Source of the DNA: Lacinutrix neustonica
GTDB lineage: Bacteria; Bacteroidota; Bacteroidia; Flavobacteriales; Flavobacteriaceae
Assembly: GCF_026625145.1 (NCBI RefSeq)
Contig: NZ_CP113088.1
Coordinates: forward strand, 2,397,501 to 2,461,500
Reading direction: 5' to 3'
Length of the DNA: 64,000 nucleotides
Part shown: positions 51,601 through 63,557 of the stretch, piece by piece
Position numbering within the stretch: the stretch's first letter is position 1
Layout of the letters: the number at the start of each line of letters is the position of its first letter
Made by a program: the position numbers and the translations under genes
The notes under the pieces: model-generated
Database searches by the model: none
Told to the model about the DNA's origin: nothing
Seen by the model: only the letters and a program-made list of their open reading frames with translations

Positions 51601-52814
51601 TAAACGCGAATGGAACACCATCTACAGGTACAGGACCGTCAAGCGCTTTTGAAGGCGTCAATTATGTTTATGTAGAGGCTTCTGTACAAGGTACAGGGTA
51701 TCCAAATGCCCGAGCTATTTTAAATTCCCCTTGTTTTGATTTAAGTGCTGTTTCAGAAGCGACTTTCAGTTTTAAATACCACATGTATGGTGCTACAGAT
51801 ATGGGCAGTATAGCTCTAGAAGCGAGTACAGATAATGGAGGAACGTGGGCTTCTATATGGAGTCAAACAGGAAACAAAGGAAACACTTGGCAAAGTGCTT
51901 CTATTAACCTAACAACCTATGTTGGAGGTAGTGTTAAATTAAGGTTTAATAGAGTAACAGGAAGTACTTGGCAAGCAGATATTGCTATAGATGCTATAAA
52001 GATGACCGAAGGGGTTCCTGGAAATGGTTGCTTAGGTGGCATTACTTCTTATCCATACACTGAAGGTTTTGAAAACACCCTTGGTGCGTGGACTCAATCT
52101 ACAGCAGACGATATAAACTGGACCGTTGATGCGAATGGGACGCCTTCATCTGGTACGGGTCCTTCAAGTGCAATACAAGGCACTTACTATATCTATGTTG
52201 AAGCGTCAGGGAATGGAGCGGGTTATCCTAATAAGCGTGCCATTATCACGTCTCCTTGTTTTGATTTAAGCGGAAAGTCTTCTGCTAACTTTAACTTTAG
52301 TTATCATATGTATGGCGCCACTAACATGGGTTCTATTGCCTTGGAAGTAAGCAACGATAATGGAAATACGTGGACGTCTTTATGGAACCAAACAGGAAAC
52401 AAAGGAAATGCTTGGTTGAATGTTAGTGTAAGTTTATCTCCCTATTTAGCACAAAGTATTCAATTAAGATTTAACAGAGTGACAGGGAATACTTGGCAGG
52501 CAGATGTGGCTATAGATAATATTAATTTAACAACCGCATCAACAGTTCGTGGAGAGGTTATTCCGGAGCCTAATGAAGAAGGTGCGTTATTTAGTCTTAG
52601 TATTTACCCTAATCCCGTAAAAGGAGAGGTCTTGTATATTAAAACAACGTTAGATAACATCCCGTTTACGCTGATTAATATTACGGGACAGCAAGTAACA
52701 AAAGGAAAAATATCTACAGGTGAGCTTGATGTTTCAGAACTTGAAGCTGGTTTATATGTTATTCAGTTTCATGTGAATGGTACATTGGAAACCCGAAAAT
52801 TCGTAAAAGACTAA
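48602..52814 (+). CDS. T9SS-secreted M12B-like (reprolysin-type) metalloprotease
   Basis: After repair this encodes 1404 residues. The signal peptide (LLAFFISTSFAFSQ) is in another frame from the rest because of a run of seven A at 48675, where eight are expected. The metzincin domain has VAHEMGHQFGGNHTW near residue 336 and a Met-turn STIMGYAGI. It is followed by a Ser/Thr-rich domain, FN3, GEVED, a DUF5011/HYR-like module (DNVDGNITSSIVITGNVDTS), two MAM-like modules and a T9SS sorting domain. A second break at about 50026 (CTTTTAGG, one T missing) is also a homopolymer. It is the largest product in the window. Confidence 0.88.
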
Positions 52815-52850
52815 ACAAGAGTTTTCTTACTAAAATAAATAATTTCACAA

Positions 52851-52880
52851 AAAGTCTCAACCTAGGTTGAGACTTTTTTT
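52851..52880 (+). terminator. Terminator after the M12B-like protease gene
   Basis: AAAGTCTCAA pairs with TTGAGACTTT around CCTAGG and is followed by TTTT. Confidence 0.85.
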
Positions 52881-52898
52881 TATTTATAAAAAGCTGAA

Positions 52899-52920
52899 AA
52901 TTACGGGTTTAACCGTAATT
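52899..52920. promoter_or_regulatory. Palindromic operator-like element upstream of the M36 gene
   Basis: TTACGG (52901-52906) and CCGTAA (52913-52918) flank GTTTAA, with AA and TT extending the symmetry. It ends 145 bases before the start codon. Confidence 0.65.
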
Positions 52921-53063
52921 GCCAAAAAAGTAAACCTAGTTTTCGTGTTGTTTATCGAAAAGGATGGAAAATTGTTCAGTTGTTGGCAAAGATTTAATAA
53001 ATTAAATGGAGATATATTATCTTATATCTTAAAATATTAATTAATCCATAAATTATTACCATT

Positions 53064-56000
53064 ATGAAAAACAGTTACAAATTGTTTTTGCTGCTAATTT
53101 TTGCAGTTCAAACGTCATTCTCCCAACACCAAATGGATGGCCTCGTTCAGAACTATTTTAATAGTATTTCTGAAGCATCAGATTCAAAAAAAGCAGATTT
53201 GGCAGAATGGAAAATTACCGATGTTGTTCCTTCTTTGAATCCAAAAATTCAACATGTTTATGTGCAACAGTATCATAACAACATCCCCATTCAATTTGCT
53301 AGTTACAAGTTAACGGTTAAGAATAATCAAGTGACTTGGAACATTGATCAGTTTATTACAGATATCGCGTCAAAAGCCAATGGAGCAACTCCCTCAATTA
53401 CTCCGAGCAAGCGATATCAAAAACAATAGCTAAGCATCGTTTAAATAGTCCAACACTTAGGGGAACTAAAATTAAAAAGGATACTTATGAGTATAAAAAC
53501 TCAGGAATAAGTGACGAGCCGATTACAGTAAAATTATTGTATCAAAAGGATAATGAACAACTAAAACTGGTTTGGAATGTTAATCTTTATCAAAAGAATG
53601 GACAACATTGGTGGAGTGAAAACGTAGATGCAAAAACTGGGCAAATACTTTATACTGAAGATTGGGTGGTTTCTTGTAATTATGAAGATCCGAATCATGA
53701 AAACCATAATCATGACCGAACGGCATCACCAAAATTAGAGCATATGAGGCCTTTACATTATGAAGAAAGATCAGTTACTAAAACTCTAGTAGGTGGTGGG
53801 TCTTATAACGTGTATCCTTTAGGTATAGAAAGTCCTAATCACGGCAACAGAACGATAGTTACCGATCCTGCGACTGCTTTAGCTTCTCCCTATGGATGGC
53901 ATGATACGAACGGTAGTTCCGGAGCAGAATTTACAATAACTAGAGGAAATAATGTATGGGCACAAGAAGACACGAATGGAAATAATGGAACAGGTGTTTC
54001 TCCTAATGGAGGGAGTGCCTTAAATTTTGATTTTACATTAAATTTAAACAATAGTCCGTCCACTTTTTTACCAGCGGCAACAACAAATTTATTCTATTGG
54101 AATAATATCATGCATGATGTGTTTTATCAATATGGATTCAATGAAGCTTCGGAAATTTCCAAGAAAATAATTATGGTAAAGGGGGTGCTGGCAGTGATTC
54201 TGTAAATGCAGATGCTCAAGATGGAAGTGGAACAAATAATGCAAATTTTGCTACACCTCCGAGATGGAAGTAATCCAAGAATGCAAATGTTTTTATTTAC
54301 AAATCCTACTCGAGATGGTGATTTAGACAATGTTATTATCGCTCATGAATATGGTCATGGCATTTCCACGCGTTTAGTAGGGGGGCCAAATACCAATGCG
54401 TTAGGCGGATCGGAGCAAATGGGAGAAGGCTGGTCAGATTGGTTAGGTTTAGTACTTACCATCCGACAAGGAGACGATAGGAATACAGCCCGTGGTGTTG
54501 GGACTTACGCCATAGGTCAACCCACAACAGGTGCGGGTATTCGTCCGACAAGATATTCTACTGATTTCGCAGTGAATGGCACAGATTATACTGATGTACC
54601 AAGTCTTGTCGTGCCTCATGGTGTAGGCTATGGGTTTGCTACGATACTTTGGGATATGACTTGGGATCTTATTGATCCGGAAGGGTATGATTCCAATTTA
54701 TATACAGGTACTGGTGGAAATAACATAGCCATGGCTTTGGTTATAGAAGGACTAAAAAATACGGCAAACAATCCAGGCTATGTTTCCGGTCGTAATGGTA
54801 TTCTTCAAGCGGATCAAGACCTCTATGGAGGACAATATAATTGCTTAATTTGGGATGCTTTTGCAAAAAGAGGTGTTGGCGTAGATGCCGTAGAAAACAC
54901 TAACGGAGGTACAAATACAAATAATGATCAAATAGCATCTTTCACTAGTGCTTGTGATGATCCAACACCAATAAATTGTGAGTCTACAATTGCAAGTTTC
55001 CCATACAATGAAGGTTTTGAAAATACTTTAGGCGCATGGTCTCAAGGCACAGGAGACGATTTCGATTGGACACTTAGAACTGGAGGCACACCCTCTAGTA
55101 GCACAGGTCCTGCAGGAGCATTTGAAGGAACACATTACATTTATGTAGAGGCTTCCAGTCCAAATTTTGGAGGGAAAACAACACTATTAAATTCACCGTG
55201 TTTTAATTTATCTGGTGTGGCCAATCCAACCGCGAATTTTCATTATCAAATGACTGGAAACTCTGTTGGAACCATTAGGCTAGAAGCGAGATTAGATGCT
55301 GAGCAAACCTGGACAGAAGTGTGGTCTAAAACAGGAGATCAAGGTGCCGCATGGGTAAGTGCAAATGTCAGTCTGCTGGCATATGCTGGAGAAACAGTAC
55401 AATTACGATTTAGAGCAACGACTAATACCTCTTGGCAAGGAGATATTGCTATCGATGCATTTAGTCTTACCACTACCAATCCGGATACGCAAGCACCAAG
55501 TGCTCCTTCAGGCTTATCCGCTTCGGGAACTACGCAAACAACGACCAATTTATCTTGGAATGCATCAACAGATAACGTTGGTGTTACAGGCTACGAAGTT
55601 TTCAGAGGGAGTACAAGTTTAGGTACAGTAACGGCAACCACATTTAATGTAACAGGCTTAACGGCAAGTACAACGTATTCTTTTTCTGTGAGAGCTAAGG
55701 ATGCTGCAGGGAATGTGTCAGCCCCAAGTAATAACTTGAGTGTGACGACATTATCAGTCACCCCTCCAGGAGGCTGTACTGGTGGCATTACGGCTTTTCC
55801 ATACAATCAAAGTTTTGAGAGTGGATTGGGCGGTTGGACTCAAGCAACAGGAGACGATTTGAACTGGACCCGTGATAGTGGTGGAACCCCTTCCTCTAAC
55901 ACAGGACCAACATCAGGTTCGGCAGGATCTTGGTATGTATATGTAGAAGCCTCTTCTCCAAATTACCCGAGTAAGCGGGCTATTTTAAACTCACCTTGTT

Positions 56001-56893
56001 TTAATCTAAGTTCTGTATCTCAAGCTAATTTCACTTTTGATTATCACATGTATGGCGCCAATGATTTAGGAAGTATTGCTGTAGAAGCTAGTAATAATAA
56101 CGGATCAACCTGGACAACTATTTGGTCTCAATCCGGTGTTTCACAAGGAAATGTTTGGAAATCTGTTAATTTAGATCTCTCAAGTTATGTTGGAAATAGT
56201 GTACAATTACGATTTAATCGTTTAACAGGTAATACTTGGCAAGCAGATATTGCCATTGATAATGTCGGTGTATCTTCTACAGGCGGGCCACAACCTAGTT
56301 GTTCTAATGTGACGCTTTCCCTTACGTTTGATAATTATCCAGGAAGAAACGGCATGGTCTATTGTAAATGGATCGGGAACGACTGTTGCCTCCGGAGGCA
56401 CCTATGGATCTCAACCAGATGGCTCAACGATTAACATTCCTGTTGGGTGTTTAGACGATGGATGCTATGACTTTATCATAACCGATACTTATGGAGATGG
56501 TATTTGCTGTTCGTATGGTAATGGATCATACACATTAACTAATGCTGATACGGGTGTTGCTTTAGCTTCCGGAGGAGCCTTTGCAAGCTCTGAGACCACT
56601 AACTTTTGTTTAGCAAGTTCAGGTTTTGCTTCGGATTTACTTCAGTGTCTACTAGTGCAAATAATTTAGACCAACACTTTAAATTATATCCAAACCCTGT
56701 TGAAGAAGAACTTAGGGTGTCATTGGTTGGTTTTAAAGCACAAAGTTTTGAAATTAAAAATATGTTAGGACAAACTGTAATTAAAGGGAGTTATAGCAAT
56801 ACTATTGATGTTTCAAAATTAGAATCGGGCATGTATATCATACAGCTAAATATTGGAGAGAAAACCAAAATGAAAAGATTTATTAAAGAATAG
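53064..56893 (+). CDS. T9SS-secreted M36 (fungalysin) metalloprotease
   Basis: After five repairs this encodes 1276 residues: signal peptide ([13 protein letters not shown]), FTP-like propeptide, and the M36 domain with [17 protein letters not shown] near residue 427 and [10 protein letters not shown] bearing the third ligand. C-terminal modules are MAM-like, FN3, MAM-like, a beta domain with [16 protein letters not shown], and a T9SS sorting domain. Breaks, all CCAGA-type, are at 53412 (ACTCCGAGC), 54152 (GCTTCGGAAA), 54261 (CCTCCGAGATGG), 56340 (TATCCAGGAAG) and 56623 (GCTTCGGATT). The net length becomes divisible by three. The FN3 and second MAM-like modules are nearly copied in the M4 protein. 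Confidence 0.9.
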
Positions 56894-56926
56894 TTAAAAT
56901 CCACTAAATAACATCTAATCATGTTT

Positions 56927-56958
56927 AAAGCCCAAGCGAAAGTTTGGGTTTTTTTTTA
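56927..56958 (+). terminator. Terminator after the M36 protease gene
   Basis: AAGCCCAA pairs with TTTGGGTTT around a GCGAAAG loop with G-U pairs and runs into T residues. Confidence 0.8.
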
Positions 56959-57024
56959 GTCCTAAATTTTTAAAAAAATGTTTGTGAAATATAAAGAAAG
57001 AGACATTAAATTAAGGGGTTAAAT

Positions 57025-57202
57025 TTATTGAGTATTTAGCTTAATCGTAGTCCAGGGATCCCAAATCTTTTTAAGAAGGTTATTATAGACCATAGAATTA
57101 ACACTCTGCTCTATGATGTTAAACAAATCGTACTTTTCACCAAGAAGTTCAGAGTAATTGTTTAATTCAGTATGAAGCCTTAGCGCTTTTTTATTTCTTA
57201 AT
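57025..57202 (-). pseudogene. Headless coding remnant
   Basis: About 58 open codons on the minus strand read KKALRLHTELNNYSELLGEK, then SVNSMVYNNLLKKIWDPWTT, then a stop. Composition looks protein-like, but there is no start codon and an upstream stop is close. I cannot assign a family. It is probably the 3' end of a lost gene. Confidence 0.35.
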
Positions 57203-57352
57203 TATTCACTAGATATATCAATTAAATACGTAATAACAGGAAATGGTACCCCTATTGTTTTTACCTAATCATTCAGGGCATATTATCTAATACATAGTGC
57301 GTTAAGGAACAACCAATAGCGCGCTTTTATTTTAGCAATCGGCAAACAAGGT

Positions 57353-57880
57353 TTAGTTCTTCACAAACACATCTAATGCCTCAATTCCATGGGCTTTAGC
57401 GTAATCATTTGCTCCAATAGTATTAAATTCACTGGAGTCATAATCTAGAGTGATTTTCCATTGTCCAACTTCTTTTTTCAGTATCACATGAAATTGGCCG
57501 TAATAGGCTTTTTCATTACTCTTATCTTCATGTACAATAAGCTTATAAATACCTCTTTCACTAGCTATCGAATCGTTATTAATACGTTCAAAGAAGCGTA
57601 ATGAAATGTTATTGGTACTGTTGTTTTTTTTAGCATCTTTAAATCGTTTTTTGTAATTGCTAATATATGTATTGTAATCTAATATGTTTTGACCATTTGA
57701 GATACGTATTAAGGCTTTAGAATGAATTTGCGCCATTAGTGTATAATCTAAAGTCTCGAAGGCTTGATAGAATTTTTGCCACGTGGCATTGATGTCTTTT
57801 AGATTGTTTCTTGTTTGAGCGTCACTGTGTTTTGTGAATAGGATTAAAAACAGCAGTGCTAACGTGAATTTTTTAATCAT
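57353..57880 (-). CDS. Exported NTF2/SnoaL-like protein
   Basis: This intact 175-residue protein has a signal peptide (LALLFLILFTKHSDAQ). The rest follows the NTF2-like cone fold: INATWQKFYQAFETLDYTLM, then IHSKALIRISNGQNILDY, then beta strands with YYGQFHVILKKEVGQWKITL. Such proteins bind or convert small ligands, but no catalytic residues can be assigned. It stands alone between the protease cluster and the polysaccharide locus. Confidence 0.7.
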   Translation of the reverse strand: MIKKFTLALLFLILFTKHSDAQTRNNLKDINATWQKFYQAFETLDYTLMAQIHSKALIRISNGQNILDYNTYISNYKKRFKDAKKNNSTNNISLRFFERINNDSIASERGIYKLIVHEDKSNEKAYYGQFHVILKKEVGQWKITLDYDSSEFNTIGANDYAKAHGIEALDVFVKN

Positions 57881-57962
57881 AACTAAAATAAATTTTTCAG
57901 ACGCTAAATTACTAAAAATTAAAGTCTTATAGCTCCTATTATGAACATGTGTCCCAGCGCGC

Positions 57963-58079
57963 TTAAATATCTTGTTTTTGTTTGGTGCCAGCTTCTAGTT
58001 TTTCACTAATTCCTTGACTATGATCCTTAAATGTTTTAGAGGATTGCATTAAAAGTGATAAATGATTAGTATCAACCTC
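57963..58079 (-). pseudogene. Headless coding remnant
   Basis: Thirty-eight codons and a stop read EVDTNHLSLLMQSSKTFKDH then SQGISEKLEAGTKQKQDI. There is no start codon, and the sequence before it is out of frame. It looks like the C-terminal tail of a lost gene of unknown family. Confidence 0.3.
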
Positions 58080-58571
58080 CCTTTCTTGACATCATATACA
58101 ATATTTGCTATTACTGTACAGATAAATTTTTAGCAAAGGGGGCTTAAATTTTGAATTTTGGTTTAGTATTGTTTGACAAACTAAATCAAGAACAGGTAAT
58201 CGTTAGCATTTAAAATTTTTAAAAGGGATAGCCAATTAGACTATTAAGAAAAATATATTTATTGCATCCATTTATAGTTAAAATTGGTCATTGAACGATG
58301 GCGATGTGCTAAATCCATTAAAAAAAAGATTGTTTTACATTCTGATTATGAATTGGTTAAATTATATTTTATATTAGAGTACGCTATTAATAATATGGTT
58401 ACGCTATTTGTAAAATGTAACGTTATTGATCTTTAAAGTCACCAATATCTGCTATTTAAAATCGTTGCTTATTTGTTTTATCACCTAATAAATAACGACG
58501 TTTAGAATTTAATCGATGTATAACCATCGAAAACTATTTCTGTTAAGGCTTAATAATTAAACACACTAATT
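58080..58571. other. AT-rich region upstream of the polysaccharide locus, no gene seen
   Basis: I find no open frame or RNA gene with support. It should contain the promoter of the polysaccharide operon that starts at 58572, but I cannot point to a convincing TAnnTTTG box with a partner. Confidence 0.5.
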
Positions 58572-59725
58572 ATGTCCTTTATAGATACAGCATTTTCAAA
58601 TTTATATTTTTTAGGTGTTTTATCGGCGACAATAGCTGTGGTTTTGTCTCGCAAAATATTTCCCGCTATAATTTACCTTTCGAACACGAAGAACCTCATG
58701 GATGTTCCAGGAGAAAGAAGTATGCACACTCATAAAACGGCGACTTTGGGAGGTGTTGGTGTTTTTATTACTTTCTCTCTTACGCTTATCCTTTTTGGAC
58801 TAATCGTTAAATTAACTGTCACAGACTTTGCACAACTCATTTCCTTGCTTTTTGGAATCATAATATTGTTATTTCTTGGAATTAAAGACGATCTTTTGGT
58901 TTTATCGGCACAAAAGAAACTTGTTGGTCAAATAATAGCTGCATCCGTTGTTGTAATATTAGGGGAGGTTAGAATTTCTAGTTTAGGAGGTCTTTTAGGT
59001 ATTGGAGAGCTTGCACCTATTGTTTCTGTTATTTTTACAATTTTAACCTTTGTTTTTATTATTAATGCTTTTAATCTTGCAGATGGGATCGACGGTTTGG
59101 CTGGCTCAATTGCTATTCTTTCTAGCACCATTTTTGGAATTTATTTTTTAGTGAATTCTAATTACCTAATGGCTTTGGTGTCTTTTATCTTAATTGGATC
59201 CTTAATTAGTTTTTTGTATTTCAATCTGTCTAAGGATCACAAGATTTTCATGGGAGATTCGGTTCAATGTTTATAGGTTTTTTACTAGCCTTTCAAGGCA
59301 TTATTCTTTTAGGTATGAACGAGCTAGAGACGACAATTTATGCCTTTAGTAATGTTCAAATCGTTGTATTATCCGTACTGGCTTTTCCTATTTTAGATAC
59401 TACGAGAGTGTTTGCTGTAAGACTTAAACAAGGGCGGAGCCCATTTATTGCAGATAGAAATCATATACACCACAAATTATTGAATTTAGGGTTTAGTCAT
59501 ATAAAAGCGACCTTATTAATAATCTATGTCAATGTTATCGTTATTACATCTGCTGTTTTTGTGGATTACCTTGATTTCAATATTCACATTCAGTTGCTAA
59601 TAGTGTTTACATTAGCGCCCCTAGTGTACCTTTCGCCTTTTCTTGTTGGAGAAAATAAAAAAATTGTGCGCCGGAGAACTCCTAAGTTACTTAGTAAAAA
59701 AATGACCAGTATATTACCAGATTAA
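58572..59725 (+). CDS. Polyprenyl-phosphate sugar-1-phosphate transferase (WecA/MraY family)
   Basis: After repair this encodes 384 residues with about ten membrane helices. Family motifs are HTHKTATLGGVGVF, GIKDDLLVL, NAFNLADGIDGLAGS and, near the end, RNHIHHKLLNLGFSH. It starts a polysaccharide by transferring a sugar phosphate from a UDP-sugar to undecaprenyl phosphate. The frame breaks at about 59261, where GATTCGGTTC stands for GATTCTGGTTC, restoring GDSGSMFIGFLLAF. It is first in the exopolysaccharide or O-antigen operon. Confidence 0.92.
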
Positions 59726-59788
59726 AATTTAATTTTTAAATAGATCATAACGCTGTACATTACATAAATATGACCTTTGTAGAAGCAA

Positions 59789-61103
59789 TTGATATTTCTT
59801 ATTGCCTTTATAACGTGCCATCTCAACTTAATCACGCCCCCTGTGCTAAAAACGCTCAACCTAAAAAATAATAAGGAACTACCAAAACTCGTGAGTGTTT
59901 TGCTCGATCAAGCATTTATGAGTTTGACAACCTTACTAACAAGTATTGTTTTGGCGAGAACATATACCAAAATAAATTATGCCGATCTGGTTCTGCTTTT
60001 TTCTATTACAATCTTTACATTGGGTTTCCAAAGCGCTATTATTTCTAAACCTTATGCTATAAGTCTTAATGATTTTAAAAAGCATCAAATAAGGAGTTAT
60101 TTTCAGTTTAATTTGAATTTAAAAATCGCTTTTACTATAGGTGTTATAGTAGTGTTTCCACTATTATATTATATGTTATTTGATGCTTGGTACACTTCTC
60201 GGTTTCTGCTGTTTCTTTTTTACATTCTAACACACTCTTCTTATTTTTTTGTTAGAGAAACCTTATTAAGTGAACGCAAAACGAAACAAAATCTCACCTA
60301 TGGGCTAGCCTGTTCTGTGAGTTTAATGGTGTTACTATTTTTTATTTTTTTCAATAAATTACAAGATATTCAAATTTTTATAGGAATTGCCAGTATTATA
60401 TACGGTGGTATTGCCTGTGTCTATTTTATTAAAAATTTTCAATGGATTAATGGTATAAGAAAACAGTACTTCGCGTACTGGAATATGAATTGGACCCTTG
60501 GAAAATGGTTATTGGGGTCGAACTTTTTGTTTCATATTAGTTCTAACATTTATCCATGGCTATTATTGTATATCACGACAAAAGATGACATTGCTGTTTT
60601 TGGTGTTTTAATGAGTATCGCGGGGTTGGTAAACCCCGTATTGACCGCTTTAAGTTCCTATTTATTACCAATATTTGTTAAGATGAATAAGAATTTTAAG
60701 AGCATTGACCAAAAGTTAAAATTATGGGTTGTCTTTTTTATGGGTGCTGCCGTGGTACTTGTACTTATTGGATATTTTATCGGACAACAATTGATCGCAT
60801 TGCTTTTTGGCTCGAAGTATGGAAATTTAGGTCTCATTGTGCTTTACCCTTTTGTTGTTCAGGCAATAACCATTGTTTTTCAACCTTACAAAATAGTACT
60901 CAACGCGATTAAGAGAACGGATGTCAATTTCTCGGATTCTCATACCAAGAAGTATCATTTCAGTAGTATTGGGCTATTTTTTTATTACTAAATTTGGATT
61001 GTATGGCGTATTTTATACCATGATGATTGAAAATCTATTTTATCAAGTGTCGTATTTCATCATGTACAAACGAATTACTAATAAGTATTTGACTTATGAA
61101 TAA
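59789..61103 (+). CDS. Polysaccharide flippase (Wzx-like)
   Basis: After repair this is a membrane protein of about 420-437 residues with roughly 12 helices, beginning around VSVLLDQAFMSLTTLLTSIV. It should flip lipid-linked repeat units. The start is uncertain: the frame opens with TTG at 59789, but GTG at 59843 (VLKTLNLKNNKELPK) gives a more usual N-terminus. The frame breaks at about 60932, where TTTCTCGGATTC stands for TTTCTGGATTC, giving NFWILIPRSI. The stop overlaps the next start by 8 bases. Confidence 0.85.
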
Positions 61104-62371
61104 GTTAGAAACAAAAGTATTGTCTATCTCCTTTTTTATTTACTTGACATTAGTCATTATGAATTCTATTGGTTTCATTAGCGTAATTGCTTCTATAGGG
61201 AGTGTTGGAAAGCTTTTGTTCTGTTTAGTATTTATTGCAGGGACCATTATGTTTACAAATAAAGGAAAAATAAATATTACCTTTTCAAGGGTTAAGGAAT
61301 GGATTTTTATTATTGTTTTGCTACTAATATTCTCCGCATATTTTATGCTATCTACCAGTACGCGGGTTAACTTATTGCCAAACTTAGCCTTCCCTGTTTA
61401 TTTCGTTTTTTATTTTCTAATTATAAAATTACTAATTAGGATAAAAAAAAATAGAGCGGGTATAAATGTGAAGCAATTGGTAGAGTTCAATCTACTGTCA
61501 ATCTTTAGAAAAACGTTATTTGTCAATTTTGTTTTCTCGGTTTGTTTTAGCGTTTGCACGTGGTATAAATATGTATGAAGATGATGGGGGTTTTGGGGGC
61601 TTTTATCAAGATGAGATACATTTCGGCTTTTTTGTAGTCACGGGCTTTCTTTTATCCTTTTATTTTCGATTTAATAATCTTGTCCGAGACACTTCTATTT
61701 TTAACACATCCTTGCTTTTAGTTTATGGAGGAATCGCTTTGTTTACTTCCGGAAATGCGTTTCTTATTATTCTTGTGGTGTTAATTTATTATTTTATTAT
61801 CTCAATGGTAAAAAATAGATTTTATAAAGTCATACTATTCACATTAACGTTTATTGGGGTTAATATTAGTTTAATGTTTCAAGATTTTTCAGAATTGGAT
61901 TTAATTTCTTTTACCTCCGGAAGATATCAAATATGGTCCCTAGCTTTAGAAAGTATGTTTACTAATAATCTGCTATTATTCGGCAATGGATTGTTCAATT
62001 TAAACGATGTAGTGCTTAGTCAAAATAAATATATAGGCTTCTATTATTTTGATAACCTTAAGTCTTTGTCATTCCATAACTCATATATCGAACTCTTAGC
62101 TGGCGGAGGTATTTTTGTGTTGCTCTTTTTCTTCATTATTATCAGGAATACCTGGAAATATCTTAATAGAGTCAATAGGAGCATCTTGGTGGGCATTCTC
62201 GTTGGAGCGACCTTTGAGAGTTTTTTAGTACAACCCTTTATGTTGATCTCTATTTTGCTGTATATTATAATTATTTTGAATAATACTGAAATAAAATTTC
62301 AATGGAAACAAGCGTTTACTAATACTGAACCGGAGCGTCCTACACAGGTAGTAGATTATCCTATCGAATAA
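61096..62371 (+). CDS. O-antigen polymerase/ligase-like membrane protein (Wzy)
   Basis: After repair this is 424 residues with about ten hydrophobic helices and one larger loop (SGRYQIWSLALESMFTNNLL), the shape of Wzy/WaaL proteins that polymerise or attach glycan chains at the periplasmic face. Sequence motifs in this family are weak, so the call rests on topology and on the flippase and glycosyltransferases around it. The frame breaks at about 61539, where TTTTCTCGGTTTG stands for TTTTCTGGTTTG, giving FVFWFVLAFARG. Confidence 0.8.
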
Positions 62372-62384
62372 ATTATAAGAACAA

Positions 62385-63557
62385 ATGGAAAAAATAAATG
62401 TTGCTATGGTTTGCAAATTAATGCCCTATTACCGGTTGGGTGTTTTTCAAAGTCTTAGTACTATTACAGAAACTTACGAGTTTAGTTTTTTTGGTGATAC
62501 TAAAGAGCAAGGTGGTATAAAACAGATTCCATTTTCGTATGCAACGGCCGGAGGTGAAGGGCGGATTCGATGGATTAAAACCGGAAATTACTTTTATAAA
62601 CCAGAACGTCTCTTATGGCAAACAGGTATTATCAAAGAAATATTTAGATCCAAATTTAAGGTTTTCGTGTTTGAAGGTGCTTTGGCCCATTTACCCATCT
62701 CGGTTATTTGCACTGCTTTGTAAACTCTGTGACAAAAAAGTGGTGTTTTGGACGCACGGTAATAGAGGATTAGACAGAGGCATCAAGAAATTTCTAAGGG
62801 TGATTCTCTTTAAATGGCTTGGGGATGGTTTATTTCTCTATGGTCATTTTCAACGGAACCTCATGATCGAAGACGGTTACGATCCTAATAAACTTTTTGT
62901 TATTTTTAATTCATTACAGCCGGAAAAGCAATTTAAAATATTAAAGGATATATCGAACGGTTCATCTCAAGATAATAATAAGGCACTATTTCAATCGGCT
63001 AATAATTTCACCTTAATATTTATTGGTAGACTCGTTGATTCTAAAGGGGTAATGAATATATTAAAAGCAATGAAATCACTTAAAGACGCCTCTATTTTAG
63101 TCAATTGTATTTTTATTGGGGAGGGAGAAGAAAAAGAAAAAATGCAAACGTTTTGTATTCTAAACGAGCTTAATACCCAGGTGTATTTTGCAGGGGCTTT
63201 GTATGATGAAGAAAGTATAGCACCTTATTTTGTGAAGGCCGATTTAATGATTTCTCCTGGTAATGTAGGTCTCAATTGTATTCATGCGCTAGCGTACGGT
63301 GTTCCTGTGTTGACTCATAATAATTTTGTGTATCAAAACCCGAAGTAGAAGCTATTGTCGATGGCAAAACAGGTATTTTTTACCAATATAATGCTATGGA
63401 CGATATGCTTCATAAATTAAAATATTGGATGGAAAATAACATTTCTAAGAGTAGTAATACTCGTGACTGTCAACAGGTCATTAAAACTCTTTATAACCCA
63501 TCCCATCAAGCGCAATGTATAGTTTTAGGCCTAAATACTATATTAAATGGAAAATAA
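62385..63557 (+). CDS. Glycosyltransferase, GT4-like
   Basis: After two repairs this encodes 390 residues with a GT-B fold. The C-terminal domain has LIFIGRLVDSKGVMNILKAM and later DLMISPGNVGLNCIHALAYG with the acidic/Gly-rich end ENPEVEAIV-like QNPEVEAIVDGKTG typical of GT4 enzymes. It adds a sugar to the growing repeat unit in the cytoplasm; donor and acceptor are unknown. Breaks are at 62696 (CATCTCGGTTA for CATCTGGTTA) and 63342 (CCCGAAGTA for CCCAGAAGTA). The next gene starts inside its end. Confidence 0.88.

Noticed and set aside
44903-56893. The four proteases as one operon
   Set aside because: Each gene is followed by its own strong terminator and preceded by its own palindrome and leader.
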